DNA of 39,455 nt from Candidatus Gastranaerophilales bacterium (GCA_944322895.1 CALUQL010000011.1:1-39455); one strand, 5' to 3'. Counted from the first letter of the stretch, positions 8,055 to 18,073 are shown. Notes: generated by a model from the sequence alone, not told the origin. Made by a program: numbers and translations.

Positions 8055-8300
8055 CTATTTTACTTTTTCTACAATTTCAGATACTACCCAACGTTTTCCA
8101 CCTGAAATCGGTTTTGATTCAACAATTCTTACAATGTCACCTTCACTACATTGATTTAGCTCATCATGTGCCTTGTAATTTTTTGTTGTTTCTATAATTT
8201 TCTTATATTTAGGATGTTGGTTGTAAGAAGCCACTTTTACTACGGCTGTCTTTTCCATTTTATTACTTACTACAACACCTTGCTTTTCCTTCTTAGGCAT
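8055..8300 (-). CDS. rpsQ: 30S ribosomal protein S17
   Basis: S17 is a primary 16S rRNA-binding protein with an OB fold. The 81-aa product has [16 protein letters not shown] and the family-typical [19 protein letters not shown] block. It starts 20 bases after rpmC. Confidence 0.96.
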   Translation of the reverse strand: MPKKEKQGVVVSNKMEKTAVVKVASYNQHPKYKKIIETTKNYKAHDELNQCSEGDIVRIVESKPISGGKRWVVSEIVEKVK

Positions 8301-8320
8301 TTTAATTTAACCTCATTTTG

Positions 8321-8533
8321 TTATACTGATTCTTTTTGCTTAATTACAGTTTTTACTCTTGCTATTGTTCTTCTGATTTCTTTTATTTGTGAATTCGCTT
8401 TTCCTAAATCAGTAGCATTTTCAAACTTATTTGTAAATTTTTTGAATCTTAAATCAAATAATTGTTTCTTATAATCTACAACTAATTCATTAAGTTCATT
8501 TACAGATTTTTCACGTATTTCTTCTAGTTTCAT
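8321..8533 (-). CDS. rpmC: 50S ribosomal protein L29
   Basis: L29 lies beside the nascent-chain exit tunnel near L23. The 70-aa helical-hairpin protein has KKQLFDLRFKKFTN and IKEIRRTIARVKTV, the two conserved blocks. Only two bases separate it from rplP, so translation is probably coupled. Confidence 0.95.
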   Translation of the reverse strand: MKLEEIREKSVNELNELVVDYKKQLFDLRFKKFTNKFENATDLGKANSQIKEIRRTIARVKTVIKQKESV

Positions 8534-8535
8534 AG

Positions 8536-8949
8536 TTATTCACCTGTTTTCTCAACAATTTTTACTTTAATTGGAAGTTTTTGAGCAGCCAATTCAAGTG
8601 CGCGAATAGCTACTTCTCTTTGAGGGTAATCTAATTCAAAAAGAATTCTGCCCGGTTTTACTACAGCTACCCAATATTCAGGGTTTCCTTTTCCCTTACC
8701 CATACGTGTTTCAGCAGGTTTCGCTGTAATTGGTTTATCCGGAAATATCTTTATCCATACATTACCGCCTCTTTTAATTTCACGAGTCATTGCTCTTCTT
8801 GCAGCTTCTATTTGTCTACTCGTAATCCAAGCAGGATCTTGGGCTTGTAAACCGTATGAACCTAATTCTAATTGGGTTCCACGTGTTTCATGTCCTTTCA
8901 TTCTGCCTTTCATCATTTTACGATATTTAGTTTTCTTGGGCATTAACAT
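8536..8949 (-). CDS. rplP: 50S ribosomal protein L16
   Basis: L16 helps organise the A-site tRNA region of the 50S subunit. The 137-aa protein begins [19 protein letters not shown] and contains [20 protein letters not shown] and [18 protein letters not shown], all diagnostic. The first ATG (MLMPK) is the usual start. Confidence 0.97.
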   Translation of the reverse strand: MLMPKKTKYRKMMKGRMKGHETRGTQLELGSYGLQAQDPAWITSRQIEAARRAMTREIKRGGNVWIKIFPDKPITAKPAETRMGKGKGNPEYWVAVVKPGRILFELDYPQREVAIRALELAAQKLPIKVKIVEKTGE

Positions 8950-8978
8950 GATTGTTTTTCGCTCCTAATTATTCTTAC

Positions 8979-9743
8979 TTAGTTATTCTCTTCTTCAACA
9001 GCTGCAGTTTGAGCCTGAGTTGCTGCTGATTTCTTTTTTCTTCTTCCGCCAACTGGTTTTTCTTCAAAATTGTTAGCGCCTACTTTTTTTGCTTTGATGT
9101 TTTGATCTGCCATTTCTCCAGGCATTAAGTTGCCTTTGAAAATCCATACCTTAACACCAATTTTACCCATTATAGTATCTGCTTCAGCAAATCCATAGTC
9201 AACGTTTGCTCTTAGTGTTTGAAGAGGAATTCTTCCTTCTTTTGCCCACTCGCTACGTGCGATTTCTGCTCCGCCTAAACGACCTGATACCATAACTTTT
9301 ATTCCTTGAGCTCCACCACGCATTGCTCTTTGCATTGCTTGCTTCATTGCTCTTCTGAACGCTACACGTTTTTCTAATTGTAATGCAATTGATTCTGCTA
9401 CTAATTGAGAATCTATATCTACTCTTGCAACTTCAACTACGTCTATCGTTACTGTCTTATTTATTAATTTTGCAACCGCTTGCCTTAATTCATCAATACC
9501 TTGACCACCACGGCCTACTACTATACCTGGTTTCGCTGTTACAACTGTTACTGTAACATTTTGTGCTTTTCTTGCAATTAATATTCTTGAAATGCCAGCT
9601 GCATAAAGTCTCTTCTTTACAAACTTTCTGATCTTAGCATCTTCTGCAACAAACTCAGGATAATCTTTTTTTGAAAACCATGTGCTGAACCAAGGTTGAA
9701 TTATTCCTACTCTAAATCCGGTTGGATGTGTCTTTTGTCCCAT
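8979..9743 (-). CDS. rpsC: 30S ribosomal protein S3
   Basis: S3 forms part of the mRNA entry channel. The 254-aa protein starts [18 protein letters not shown], has the KH motif [16 protein letters not shown] (about 73-88), and the C-terminal domain block [17 protein letters not shown] low-complexity Lys/Ala/Gln/Glu tail of about 35 residues follows, longer than in E. coli S3. Confidence 0.97.
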   Translation of the reverse strand: MGQKTHPTGFRVGIIQPWFSTWFSKKDYPEFVAEDAKIRKFVKKRLYAAGISRILIARKAQNVTVTVVTAKPGIVVGRGGQGIDELRQAVAKLINKTVTIDVVEVARVDIDSQLVAESIALQLEKRVAFRRAMKQAMQRAMRGGAQGIKVMVSGRLGGAEIARSEWAKEGRIPLQTLRANVDYGFAEADTIMGKIGVKVWIFKGNLMPGEMADQNIKAKKVGANNFEEKPVGGRRKKKSAATQAQTAAVEEENN

Positions 9744-9755
9744 GTCTATTACCTT

Positions 9756-10094
9756 CTACTTCGATTCTTTTGTTACTTTAACAGTTAAATGAGATGTACG
9801 TTTTACTCTTGAATATATTCTACCTTGAGCTCTCGGTTTACCTCTTTTAAGTGTTCTTGATTCATCTGCGTATATTTCAGAAACTTTTAATGCTTCTGCT
9901 GTAGCACCAAACTTCTCTGTCGCATTTGCCACTGCTGCTGTGATGTTCTTTTCTACTACACGAGCGGCAAAATATGGCATAAACTTCAACATACTTAAAG
10001 CGTCTGCTGCTGATTTGCCTCTTACAAGATTGATTACTCTACGTAATTTTCTTGCAGGCATTGTTATATCTGTTTGTCTTGCCTTAGCTTCCAT
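9756..10094 (-). CDS. rplV: 50S ribosomal protein L22
   Basis: L22 spans the subunit and its beta-hairpin lines the exit tunnel. The 112-aa protein has PARKLRRVINLVRGKSA and the tunnel hairpin KRGKPRAQGRIYSRVKRTSH (79-98). It begins three bases after rpsS. Confidence 0.97.
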   Translation of the reverse strand: MEAKARQTDITMPARKLRRVINLVRGKSAADALSMLKFMPYFAARVVEKNITAAVANATEKFGATAEALKVSEIYADESRTLKRGKPRAQGRIYSRVKRTSHLTVKVTKESK

Positions 10095-10097
10095 AAT

Positions 10098-10388
10098 CTA
10101 TTTCCTTTTCGCTGTTTTATCTTGCCCTGCGTGGCCTCTGAACATTCTTGTAGGTGCAAATTCACCTAATCTATGTCCTACCATTGGTTCTGATATATAT
10201 ACCGGCACGTGAGTTTTACCGTTATATACTGCTATCGTGTGGCCTACCATATCTGGATTTTCAGGAGTAATCATAGACGCTCTTGACCAAGTCTTAATTA
10301 CTCTCTTTTCTTTATTAGCATTTAATTTATCTATTTTTGCTTTTAAAGAGTCGTGTACATATACACCCTTTTTTAGTGAACGTGTCAT
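10098..10388 (-). CDS. rpsS: 30S ribosomal protein S19
   Basis: S19 lies in the 30S head near the A and P site tRNAs. The 96-aa protein starts [15 protein letters not shown] and has the signature [18 protein letters not shown]. It starts 15 bases after rplB. Confidence 0.97.
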   Translation of the reverse strand: MTRSLKKGVYVHDSLKAKIDKLNANKEKRVIKTWSRASMITPENPDMVGHTIAVYNGKTHVPVYISEPMVGHRLGEFAPTRMFRGHAGQDKTAKRK

Positions 10389-10403
10389 TAATTATCTCCT
10401 TTA

Positions 10404-11231
10404 TTAGCGTTTTCTTCTTCTAACAATTAACTTGCTAGATGCTTTTTTTACTTTTCTTGTCTTACGACCTAATGCAGGTTTACCCCAAGGTGTTTTTGGA
10501 TTTCCTCCTGGTCCGGTTTTACCTTCACCACCACCGTGTGGGTGATCACAAGGGTTCATTGTTACACCACGTACTGTTGGTCTGATACCTAAGTGACGTG
10601 TACGTCCTGCTTTACCTATCTTTAGGTTTTTGAACTCTGCATTACCTAAAACGCCGATTGTTGCTAAACATTCTTTTCTTACCATTCTCATTTCTGAACT
10701 TGGCATTTTTATTGTTACGTAGTTGCCGTCTTTTGCCATTAATTGTGCACCGGCTCCTGCTGTTCTTACCATTTTTGCTCCACGTCCAGGTATTAATTCT
10801 ACGTTGTGAATTATTGTACCTAATGGGATTAATTCTAATGGAAGTGCATTCCCTACTTGTATTTCTGCTTCAGGTCCTGATAATATTGTGTCACCTACTT
10901 TTAAATCATGTGGAGTTAATATATATCTCTTTTCACCATCTGCATATACTACTAATGAAATTCTTACATTTCTGTTTGGATCATATTCTACAGTTTTTAC
11001 TGTTCCTGGTATACCGAATTTATCTCTTTTGAAATCAATAACTCTGTATGCCTGTTTATGTCCTCCGCCTTTATGACGGCATGTAATTCTTCCCGTATTG
11101 TTTCTTCCGGCTTTCTTTCTCATAGGCTTTAATAATGACTTTTCAGGAGTTGATGTTGTTACTTCCGCAAAATCACTTTTTGTCATTCCTCTTTGTCCCG
11201 GAGATGTCGGATTAATTTTTCTGATACCCAT
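10404..11231 (-). CDS. rplB: 50S ribosomal protein L2
   Basis: L2 is needed for subunit association and peptidyl transfer. The 275-aa protein contains [20 protein letters not shown] near the start and the near-invariant [19 protein letters not shown], including the His corresponding to E. coli His229. The end ALGRKTRK is standard. Four bases separate it from rplW. Confidence 0.98.
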   Translation of the reverse strand: MGIRKINPTSPGQRGMTKSDFAEVTTSTPEKSLLKPMRKKAGRNNTGRITCRHKGGGHKQAYRVIDFKRDKFGIPGTVKTVEYDPNRNVRISLVVYADGEKRYILTPHDLKVGDTILSGPEAEIQVGNALPLELIPLGTIIHNVELIPGRGAKMVRTAGAGAQLMAKDGNYVTIKMPSSEMRMVRKECLATIGVLGNAEFKNLKIGKAGRTRHLGIRPTVRGVTMNPCDHPHGGGEGKTGPGGNPKTPWGKPALGRKTRKVKKASSKLIVRRRKR

Positions 11232-11235
11232 TTGC

Positions 11236-11544
11236 TTACACTCCTGCTAATTCTTCAATTGGATCGCCTTCGATTGTTACTATCGCTTTTTTGCTTGATT
11301 GAGTTCTTCCAACTGAATATCCTACTCTTTTTGCGTGTGACGGCATATATACCGTTCTTACTTTTGTTACTTTTCTGTTAGGAAATGCCAACTCTATAGC
11401 TTGTGCAATCTCTACTTTTGTTGCATCTTTTGCTACTTCAAATGTATATTGAGATAATGCTGCTACAGTCATTGATTTTTCTGTGATTATAGGTCTCTTA
11501 ATGATATCGTATAATCTTTCTTTGTTTTGCTTCATTGTACTCAT
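11236..11544 (-). CDS. rplW: 50S ribosomal protein L23
   Basis: L23 sits at the exit tunnel and docks trigger factor and SRP. The 102-aa protein has the opening block [11 protein letters not shown] and the RNA-binding loop region [19 protein letters not shown]. Its start overlaps the rplD stop by one base, indicating translational coupling. Confidence 0.95.
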   Translation of the reverse strand: MSTMKQNKERLYDIIKRPIITEKSMTVAALSQYTFEVAKDATKVEIAQAIELAFPNRKVTKVRTVYMPSHAKRVGYSVGRTQSSKKAIVTIEGDPIEELAGV

Positions 11545-12179
11545 TATTTTGATAACCTCTCAGTTATTTCTAATATTGCTGCTTCTGTCATTACTAAGCT
11601 GTCTGCTTCTAATAAATCTTTTACATTCAAATTTGAAGGTAATATGATTTTTACATTTGGAAGATTTCTTGCTGCTAATTCTAATTGACCGTTTTCTGCT
11701 GCCTTTGTATTAGCTATTATTAAAATCTTTCCTTCTACTTTTAATGCCTTTAATGACTCTGCTACCATTTTTGTTTTAGCTTCAGTAATTTCTGAAAAAT
11801 CTTTTACTAAAACAGTATTATCTAATCTTGCTGATAATGCGGATCTTAATGCTAGTCTTCTAGCCTTTTGTGGCATTGAAAATTCGTAGTCTCTTGGTTT
11901 TGGTCCAAATACTACACCACCACCTGCGAACAATGGAGATCTTAATGAACCAGCTCTGGCTCTACCAGTTCCTTTTTGCTTCCATGGTTTTCTTCCGCCA
12001 CCTGATACTTCTGCTCTTGTTTTTGCACAAGCATTCCCGCTTCTTGCGTTACTTAGTTGTCTTCTTAATGCCATATGCATTACATGCAAATTCGGTTCTA
12101 CTCCGAATACTTTTTCATCAAGAGCAATTTGTCCGACTTGCTTTCCGCTTGTACTTAATATTGAAACTTCTTTTGTCAT
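11544..12179 (-). CDS. rplD: 50S ribosomal protein L4
   Basis: L4 reaches into the exit tunnel. In E. coli it also represses its own operon, by attenuation and translational control through the S10 leader. The 211-aa protein has the tunnel loop GGRKPWKQKGTGRARAGSLR (61-80), followed by SPLFAGGGVVFGPKPRDYEF, both strongly conserved. It lies 31 bases after rplC. Confidence 0.97.
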   Translation of the reverse strand: MTKEVSILSTSGKQVGQIALDEKVFGVEPNLHVMHMALRRQLSNARSGNACAKTRAEVSGGGRKPWKQKGTGRARAGSLRSPLFAGGGVVFGPKPRDYEFSMPQKARRLALRSALSARLDNTVLVKDFSEITEAKTKMVAESLKALKVEGKILIIANTKAAENGQLELAARNLPNVKIILPSNLNVKDLLEADSLVMTEAAILEITERLSK

Positions 12180-12210
12180 AATTTCTTTTTCCTTTTAATT
12201 GAACTCCGAG

Positions 12211-12846
12211 TTAGTTCCATTTAACTCTTGATGGTACAACTGTTACTAATTTTCCTTCAGGACCAGGTACTGAACCTTTTACCAATAACAAATTGTTTTC
12301 GCTGTCTACTCTTACTACTGTAAGTTTTGTTATTGTTACTCTTTCGTTACCCATGTTTCCGGCCATTCTTTTGCCTTTTATTACACGTCCTGGTGTTGTA
12401 CCAGCTCCGATTGAACCGGGTTCTCTATGGTTCTTTGAACCGTGTGCCATTGGTCCACGTCCAAAATTCCATCTCTTTACTGTACCTTGAAATCCTTTTC
12501 CGATTGATGTTCCTGTTACATCTACTTTTGTGCCTTCTGTTAATACAGATAAATCTATCTTTTGACCTACTGTATATGCTTCAGGATTATCTAATCTGAA
12601 TTCTTGTAAATGTCTGAAATTTTCTAATCCGTTTTTCTTAAAATGTCCTATTTCAGCTTTTGTTAAATGTTTTTCCTTTGCAGGTACTACACCCACTTGA
12701 ATCGCATTGTAACCGTCTGAATCAACAGTTTTTACTTGTGTTACTGTTAACGGATCAACTTTTATTACTGTTACGGGAATTGCAAGTCCTTGTTCGTCAA
12801 ATACTTGTGTCATCCCAAGTTTTTCACCTATTACTCCCAGTGTCAT
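12211..12846 (-). CDS. rplC: 50S ribosomal protein L3
   Basis: L3 extends toward the peptidyl transferase centre. The 211-aa protein begins GVIGEKLGMTQVFDE and carries the signature KGFQGTVKRWNFGRGPMAHG followed by SKNHREPGSIG. AAAGGTGAAAT precedes the ATG. It is separated from rpsJ by a 105-base gap able to form two stem-loops. Confidence 0.97.
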   Translation of the reverse strand: MTLGVIGEKLGMTQVFDEQGLAIPVTVIKVDPLTVTQVKTVDSDGYNAIQVGVVPAKEKHLTKAEIGHFKKNGLENFRHLQEFRLDNPEAYTVGQKIDLSVLTEGTKVDVTGTSIGKGFQGTVKRWNFGRGPMAHGSKNHREPGSIGAGTTPGRVIKGKRMAGNMGNERVTITKLTVVRVDSENNLLLVKGSVPGPEGKLVTVVPSRVKWN

Positions 12847-12951
12847 ATTTCACCTTTCTTTTGTGAGCGCTACGTTTTTCTACTTGCCTCGTAGATCACA
12901 TTCAATTTATGGAGTCTCCCTCTATTAAATTGTATGTGCTGTTAAATCTTC
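12847..12951 (-). promoter_or_regulatory. Structured rpsJ-rplC intercistronic region
   Basis: Two inverted repeats nearly fill this gap. Arms 12898-12909 and 12926-12937 pair over 12 positions with one T-T mismatch and a 16-base loop. GTGA and CTACG (12863-12874) pair with CGTAG and TCAC (12890-12899) around a small internal loop. The outer arms of the two stems share two bases, so they may compete. No U-run follows, which argues against a terminator. It could serve processing, mRNA stability or feedback by a ribosomal protein. Confidence 0.45.
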
Positions 12952-13269
12952 TTAAAGTTTAACCACGATATCTACTCCGGCAGGCAAATCAATTCTTGTA
13001 AGTTCTTCTGTTATTTGAGCAGTCGGATCATAGATATCTATGATTCTTTTGTGTATTCTCATCTCAAAATGTTCTCTTGACTTCTTGTCTACGTGAGGTG
13101 AGCGAAGTACACAATATAATCGACGTTTTGTTGGTAATGGAATCGGGCCAGCTACTCTAGCTTCGCTTCTCTTTACAACTTCTACAATTTTGCTTGCAGA
13201 TAAGTCGATTAACTTATGATCGTATGCTTTCAAACAAACTCTCATTCTTTGTTGCTTGCTTTCGTTCAT
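12952..13269 (-). CDS. rpsJ: 30S ribosomal protein S10
   Basis: S10 is a 30S head protein and, as NusE, an antitermination factor. The 105-aa protein has GPIPLPT (41-47) and [20 protein letters not shown], diagnostic for the family. It is the first gene of the ribosomal cluster. rpsL, rpsG, fusA and tuf, which often precede it, are absent; a helicase gene with its own terminator lies upstream instead. Confidence 0.97.
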   Translation of the reverse strand: MNESKQQRMRVCLKAYDHKLIDLSASKIVEVVKRSEARVAGPIPLPTKRRLYCVLRSPHVDKKSREHFEMRIHKRIIDIYDPTAQITEELTRIDLPAGVDIVVKL

Positions 13270-13311
13270 TTCTACTTCCTTTTGTGTATTGACTTTCGCT
13301 TATGGTAATAC

Positions 13312-13361
13312 ATTTTACCACTTAGCATATTAACTCTATGTCAAACATATTCCATAGTCAA
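13312..13361 (-). promoter_or_regulatory. Candidate promoters of the S10-spc operon
   Basis: Two overlapping candidates lie on the minus strand. TTGACT (13361-13356), 17 bases, TAGAGT (13338-13333). TTGACA (13344-13339), then extended TGGTAAAAT (13320-13312) with a long 21-base spacer. Either gives a leader of about 35-60 nt before rpsJ, too short for an E. coli-like S10 leader. Confidence 0.5.
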
Positions 13362-13433
13362 CCAGTATTTTCTCTTTTTCTCTTTTTTTCTTAATATTTC
13401 TTTATTTTTGTGTAAATTTCTTGACAAACGTTA

Positions 13434-13475
13434 AAAACGTATACAGACTATGTGTTAACCATCTGTATACGTTTT
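13434..13475 (-). terminator. Intrinsic terminator of the helicase gene
   Basis: A perfect 14-bp stem joins 13434-13447 and 13462-13475 with a 14-base loop, and on the minus strand a T-run follows. It lies 25 bases past the helicase stop, separating it from the ribosomal operon. Confidence 0.8.
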
Positions 13476-13499
13476 ATTACCCCCTCTTCTTTTTTGTTT

Positions 13500-16400
13500 T
13501 TACATTTTTACAGGCTCATTCATCAATAACATTCTTGCTTCTGTTGCTGTATCTTTTAGTGATGAATAATACGCCCTGTCTTCTTCACTTTTTGAATCTC
13601 TTACTCCAACTTCTGCTATTTCTCCAATCTGACTTAATAAGTCTGCTGTCTGCATTATATTTCTGTATATTGTTCCTTCATCTGCTTTTTCACCTACTGT
13701 TCTTATTAATTGAGACCAGTTTGACATACTGTCATATGGATTTGAATTATTTAAACTTGTCCACATATATGCCATTTGTGCAGCGTCCTTATTATAACGG
13801 CTATATCCCGGATTTATTCCTTTATCTATTTCCTCATTATATATTTCAGCAGATTTCTTCAATAACTTCTTAAATACACTGTTAACTTTTCTTGAATCAT
13901 AGCTTGTTATATCTGAATTACCTTCTTCTACTTCACTTTCTTCTAATGCCTGCAATGCTTTTATTCTGCTTATTAACATATCCTTCATTGTTAACTTAAG
14001 GTATGCCATCTCTGCATCATTATAATCTTCTTTTACTTGGCTTGGAGGGTTCTTTTTTATAAATTGATGGTTTGCAGCCAATGCATCTGGAATATTTTCC
14101 TCCAGATATCTCATATTTTCTGCTGTTTGGATAGATGCTTCAACTTCTTTACGTTTTCTTTCTATTCGAGCTTTCGCTTTATTCCCTTTTGATGTTGTAT
14201 CCATGCCTGCAAGTTCTGAATTTAACTTTTCAATATAATCATCGATTGTTCTTGTATTTATTCTTTTCTTGTATGTTTGAACTGCAGATAAATTTGATTC
14301 TAATACCTTTGTAGGCACAACTTCTCCACGCTTTAAAGCTCCGACAATTTCATCTATTGAATAATTGCCTGTTGTTTTCATTATTTTATACATTTTTGCT
14401 CTTTTTAGCTCAAGTTCGTTCATTGCCGATTTTATCTCTTCTGCTGAAATATCAGGTTTTTCTATCCCCTCTACAAATTTCAACATATCTTCATAACTCG
14501 CAAAACTTTCCATTGTTTTTCCAAATTTTGCAAGCATTGATGCCACTGAACTAGATAACTTCTGCTGAATATTTCCTAAACCTTCTGCAGTTTTTTCAAA
14601 AATATATGATAAATCTGTATCGTATCCAATTGCGGTCTCATTTGATTTTGCAGGCAACGCCATACTTGATGCAATCATTGCTAAACCCTGTGGTGATAAT
14701 CCTTCAAATACTTTTGAAGAAATAGCTTCAACAAGCGTTAACGTATCATACCCTTTAACTTTTGATGCCATTTTGGCTAATAATGTAGGCTCAATAATTC
14801 CGTCTTCTTCAATTAAGAAACCTCTTGAAAGTAATATATTCCTCTTTCTTGAGCTTATTTCCATTAATTCATCTATTTTTGATTTTCTTTGATTTTCATC
14901 ATCACTATATGCATAAAACGTTTTACCGAATATATCAGGCAACCCTTTATCATTTACATTGTGCTCATAATAACCGGATAAGAATGAATAATCAGGATTA
15001 TAATTACTTTCAATCGGATCACAATCCACTGCTTCAAGATACAAAAAATCTTGTTCTGATGCCCTATCTGTCGGCATTGTATATACATATCCTATTGTAT
15101 CTATACCTCTTCTTCCCGCTCTTCCTGACATTTGCTTGAATTCATTTGCAGAAAGCATTCTTACAGGAGTTTTTTCTCTTTCTTCCTTTTTATCTGCCGA
15201 TTGCTCTCCTGTTTGTACAGATATTTCTTCCGTCTCATCTCTTTCTTCTATTTTTACCTTATTTTCTGAAAGAAGTTTTCCCACATCTTCACCTTCATCA
15301 CAAGGTTTATATGGGCTTGATATTACAACTGTCTTTGCAGGCATATTTATACCTGCTGCCAATGTTTCTGTTGCTATTACTGCTTTTAACAACTTCTTCT
15401 GGAATAATTCTTCTATTAATTCTTTTTGCCCAGGTATTATTCCTGAGTTATGTATCGCATACCCTTTTTCTAAAGCTTTATTATCTAAGTCTGCACCTAT
15501 ATATTTCTCTGCAGAATATTTGTCTACTATTCTTTTTATTTCTTCTTTTTCAGCTTGAGTTGTTAAATCAGCACCTTCTTTTCCCATATATTCAAGCACT
15601 TCTCTTGAATATTTTTTACTGAATATAAAGAATATTGCAGGTAACTTTTCTTCTTTTTGTAATTGTTCAACTGCTAATTTAAAATCACTTAGTTTTGGTT
15701 TCTTTACTTTTAACGTGTCTTCAAAATCAGGAGTTTCTCCTCTTCTGATAGCCTTTTCTATTCTTTTTTCGGCTTTTTCATATGCTTGGGTGGTAAGCAT
15801 ATCAAAAGATAAAGGAACATGTCTTGCTTCTGAAGGAATAGATACTAATGCAACATTATCTGTTCCGTTTAAACTTCCTATCCAACTCCTTAAAGCTTTC
15901 GGGTTCCCTATTGTAGCACTCAACTCTAATGTTTGGACATCTTTTGGTGTGAACATTATGGACTCTTCCCATACAGGACCTCTGTCTTTATCGCCCAAAT
16001 AATGGAACTCGTCGAATATTACAGTACCCAAGTTTCTCATTAAAGGATTGTCTTCCCCATATAAATTTGATAACGCCATATTTCTGTATACTTCAGTTGT
16101 CATTATCAAAATCGGAGCTTCTACGTTTTCTCTTCTGTCTCCTGTTAATATACCTATATTTTCTTCACCGTATATATTCTTAAACTCATTTAACTTCTGA
16201 TTACTCAATGCCTTTAACGGTGCTGTATAAAACGTTTTCTTTCCATCTGCCATATTTCTTGTGGATGCATAATATGCAATTGCTGTTTTACCTGTTCCTG
16301 TTGGAGCTTCGACAAGAACAGTCTTGCCTTCATTTAATGATTTTCCCGCATCTATCTGGAATGCATCAGGATAACATCCTGTTGGTAGTTGATAGTAATT

Positions 16401-16586
16401 ATCTTTTAACGTTTCACTATATCTTCTTCCCCCAAAAGATACAATATCTCTACCTATATAAGGCTGAAATAAAAGTGAAGGGTTTGTTATATTGACTCTG
16501 TTCTTATTATTTTCTAAATTTACTTTTTTTTGATTGAAACCAATTCCTTTTTCAGACTTAAAACTTGTTACTTTTGATATTTTCAT
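13500..16586 (-). CDS. Ski2/Mtr4-like superfamily 2 helicase
   Basis: This 1028-aa protein is an SF2 RNA helicase of the Ski2-like group. It has Walker A APTGTGKT (94-101), the DEVH-type box DEFH (192-195), motif III SAT (223-225), motif V ATETLAAGINMP (405-416) and motif VI QMSGRAGRRG (485-494). A charged insertion of about 55 residues (426-480) lies between motifs V and VI. The C-terminal half is helical and charged, consistent with an arch or ratchet region but not recognised by motif. The N-terminal 60 residues are low-complexity, with IVSFGG near the join. AAAGGG lies nine bases before the ATG. Ski2-like proteins unwind structured RNA for decay or maturation; the bacterial role is inferred. 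Confidence 0.85.
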   Translation of the reverse strand: MKISKVTSFKSEKGIGFNQKKVNLENNKNRVNITNPSLLFQPYIGRDIVSFGGRRYSETLKDNYYQLPTGCYPDAFQIDAGKSLNEGKTVLVEAPTGTGKTAIAYYASTRNMADGKKTFYTAPLKALSNQKLNEFKNIYGEENIGILTGDRRENVEAPILIMTTEVYRNMALSNLYGEDNPLMRNLGTVIFDEFHYLGDKDRGPVWEESIMFTPKDVQTLELSATIGNPKALRSWIGSLNGTDNVALVSIPSEARHVPLSFDMLTTQAYEKAEKRIEKAIRRGETPDFEDTLKVKKPKLSDFKLAVEQLQKEEKLPAIFFIFSKKYSREVLEYMGKEGADLTTQAEKEEIKRIVDKYSAEKYIGADLDNKALEKGYAIHNSGIIPGQKELIEELFQKKLLKAVIATETLAAGINMPAKTVVISSPYKPCDEGEDVGKLLSENKVKIEERDETEEISVQTGEQSADKKEEREKTPVRMLSANEFKQMSGRAGRRGIDTIGYVYTMPTDRASEQDFLYLEAVDCDPIESNYNPDYSFLSGYYEHNVNDKGLPDIFGKTFYAYSDDENQRKSKIDELMEISSRKRNILLSRGFLIEEDGIIEPTLLAKMASKVKGYDTLTLVEAISSKVFEGLSPQGLAMIASSMALPAKSNETAIGYDTDLSYIFEKTAEGLGNIQQKLSSSVASMLAKFGKTMESFASYEDMLKFVEGIEKPDISAEEIKSAMNELELKRAKMYKIMKTTGNYSIDEIVGALKRGEVVPTKVLESNLSAVQTYKKRINTRTIDDYIEKLNSELAGMDTTSKGNKAKARIERKRKEVEASIQTAENMRYLEENIPDALAANHQFIKKNPPSQVKEDYNDAEMAYLKLTMKDMLISRIKALQALEESEVEEGNSDITSYDSRKVNSVFKKLLKKSAEIYNEEIDKGINPGYSRYNKDAAQMAYMWTSLNNSNPYDSMSNWSQLIRTVGEKADEGTIYRNIMQTADLLSQIGEIAEVGVRDSKSEEDRAYYSSLKDTATEARMLLMNEPVKM

Positions 16587-16690
16587 GAGTTTTGCCCTTT
16601 ACATTCCCACTAAGCTTAAACCCTGAAAATATTTTTTTATTGATTATCCACAGCTATGTTAAAATAATGTTACATCTTATATGAGAAATC

Positions 16691-18073
16691 TTATTTTATA
16701 AACTTATTTAAATCATCTATGTCCAATACTTCAATTCTATCTGGATTATGGACAAAAATAATACACGAAATTAAAGGTTTGAACATTTCAAAATCACTAT
16801 ATGAAAGTTTCTTGTTCAAATCTGCCATATTATCTGCTAAAAATTCAGTAATGAGAACTTTGTCCTTAAAAACCAATGAACTAAAGTAATCTAGCGCAGA
16901 TTTACTTGTAATCCCTTCGAAATATATCAAATCCGGAGACTGAAATTCAATAAACCTCATAGCTTTATCAATATTAAAGCCAATGTTTTCATTTAACTCA
17001 CACTGATTTACATTCTCTAGATTATATTTCGAAATTGATTCCAACGTCATTATATTTCGATTTGAACCGGATAGTGCAGACAATATAGAATAAATTATAT
17101 GTGTTTTACCGGCAAGAGAAGAACCACATACCAATATAACGCCCGGAATCTCCGTAGCTTTTTTTATAATCTCAATTTGGATATCAGTTAAACCTATTTC
17201 AGAAAGTAACTTTGGAGGTTTATATATCTTTAAAGAAATTCTTTCTCCATTAATTGTTGGGAATGCTGATATACTTGCAGTTAAAAGAATATCATCTACT
17301 TTAAAAACTAATTTACCCAATTGCGGAAGCTCACAAACACTTGCATCTAAAGACGACAATGTTTTTAATTTTGATATAAAAGGAACAACTAATACTGATG
17401 GGATCTGTCCAGTCTCAACAATTTCCGTTCCTTGTCTAAAATTAACCGTAAGCCCGTTTGGTATATGCTCAAAGAATAATTCATGAACTTTATTTAGGAT
17501 TGCTTGCTTTAATATTGCTCGAATTAATATTTGAATATGCTCATCTGAAAGAACATCATTATGTAGTTCCTCTTGCCAATCAAACTTATTTTCCGAACTT
17601 TCTATGTTAATTTCACCAACAGAACTATCTGTTTTATAATATTCTTCAATTTTCTTTAATACGGATGTTTCTGCTGAAATAACAGGTTCAATATCACAAC
17701 CTGTCTTTTCAACAATCTTGTCTATTGCAAACAAATCTAAAGGATCTGCCATAGCAACCGTTAAAACATTCTCTATTTTAAATAATGGGATAATTTTATA
17801 CTTTTGAGCATCATTAAAATTTATATAAGCCAAACATTTCTTATCCAAAGTATAATCTTTCAAATCAACATATGGAATATGAAGTTTACTTTCCAAAAAC
17901 TTTAGCAACTTTTCTTCTGAGATCAAATTAGACTTTATCAATATCTGCCCTATATTTACTTTTTGAGAATCAGCTAGCTCTTGCGCCCTTTCAATATCTT
18001 CATAACTTACAAGCCCATCACGCACCAAATCATATTTTAATTTTTCAAGAGTTTTATTAGTAACTAATTCCAT
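16691..18073 (-). CDS. Degenerate GspE/PilB-like ATPase with MshEN domain
   Basis: The 460-aa protein has a GspE-type N-terminal domain (about 20-145, with DGLVSYEDIERAQELADSQ and YKIIPLFKIENVLTVAMADP) and a secretion-ATPase core. Walker A is present but altered: GSSLAGKT (317-324) instead of GPTGSGKT. The Walker B/Asp-box stretch is IYFEGITS (383-390) where families have VGEIRD, and the His-box is replaced by ITEFLAD. The C-terminal Cys-rich zinc module of GspE/PilB is absent. It probably binds nucleotide poorly and may regulate rather than drive secretion. It lies three bases after a response regulator in a kinase operon. No pilus assembly genes adjoin it. Confidence 0.78.
   Translation of the reverse strand: MELVTNKTLEKLKYDLVRDGLVSYEDIERAQELADSQKVNIGQILIKSNLISEEKLLKFLESKLHIPYVDLKDYTLDKKCLAYINFNDAQKYKIIPLFKIENVLTVAMADPLDLFAIDKIVEKTGCDIEPVISAETSVLKKIEEYYKTDSSVGEINIESSENKFDWQEELHNDVLSDEHIQILIRAILKQAILNKVHELFFEHIPNGLTVNFRQGTEIVETGQIPSVLVVPFISKLKTLSSLDASVCELPQLGKLVFKVDDILLTASISAFPTINGERISLKIYKPPKLLSEIGLTDIQIEIIKKATEIPGVILVCGSSLAGKTHIIYSILSALSGSNRNIMTLESISKYNLENVNQCELNENIGFNIDKAMRFIEFQSPDLIYFEGITSKSALDYFSSLVFKDKVLITEFLADNMADLNKKLSYSDFEMFKPLISCIIFVHNPDRIEVLDIDDLNKFIK

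Noticed and set aside
13421-16495. Several Leu-rich plus-strand frames
   Set aside because: They lie antisense to the helicase gene and show the Leu/Phe-rich composition of a reverse-complemented reading frame.
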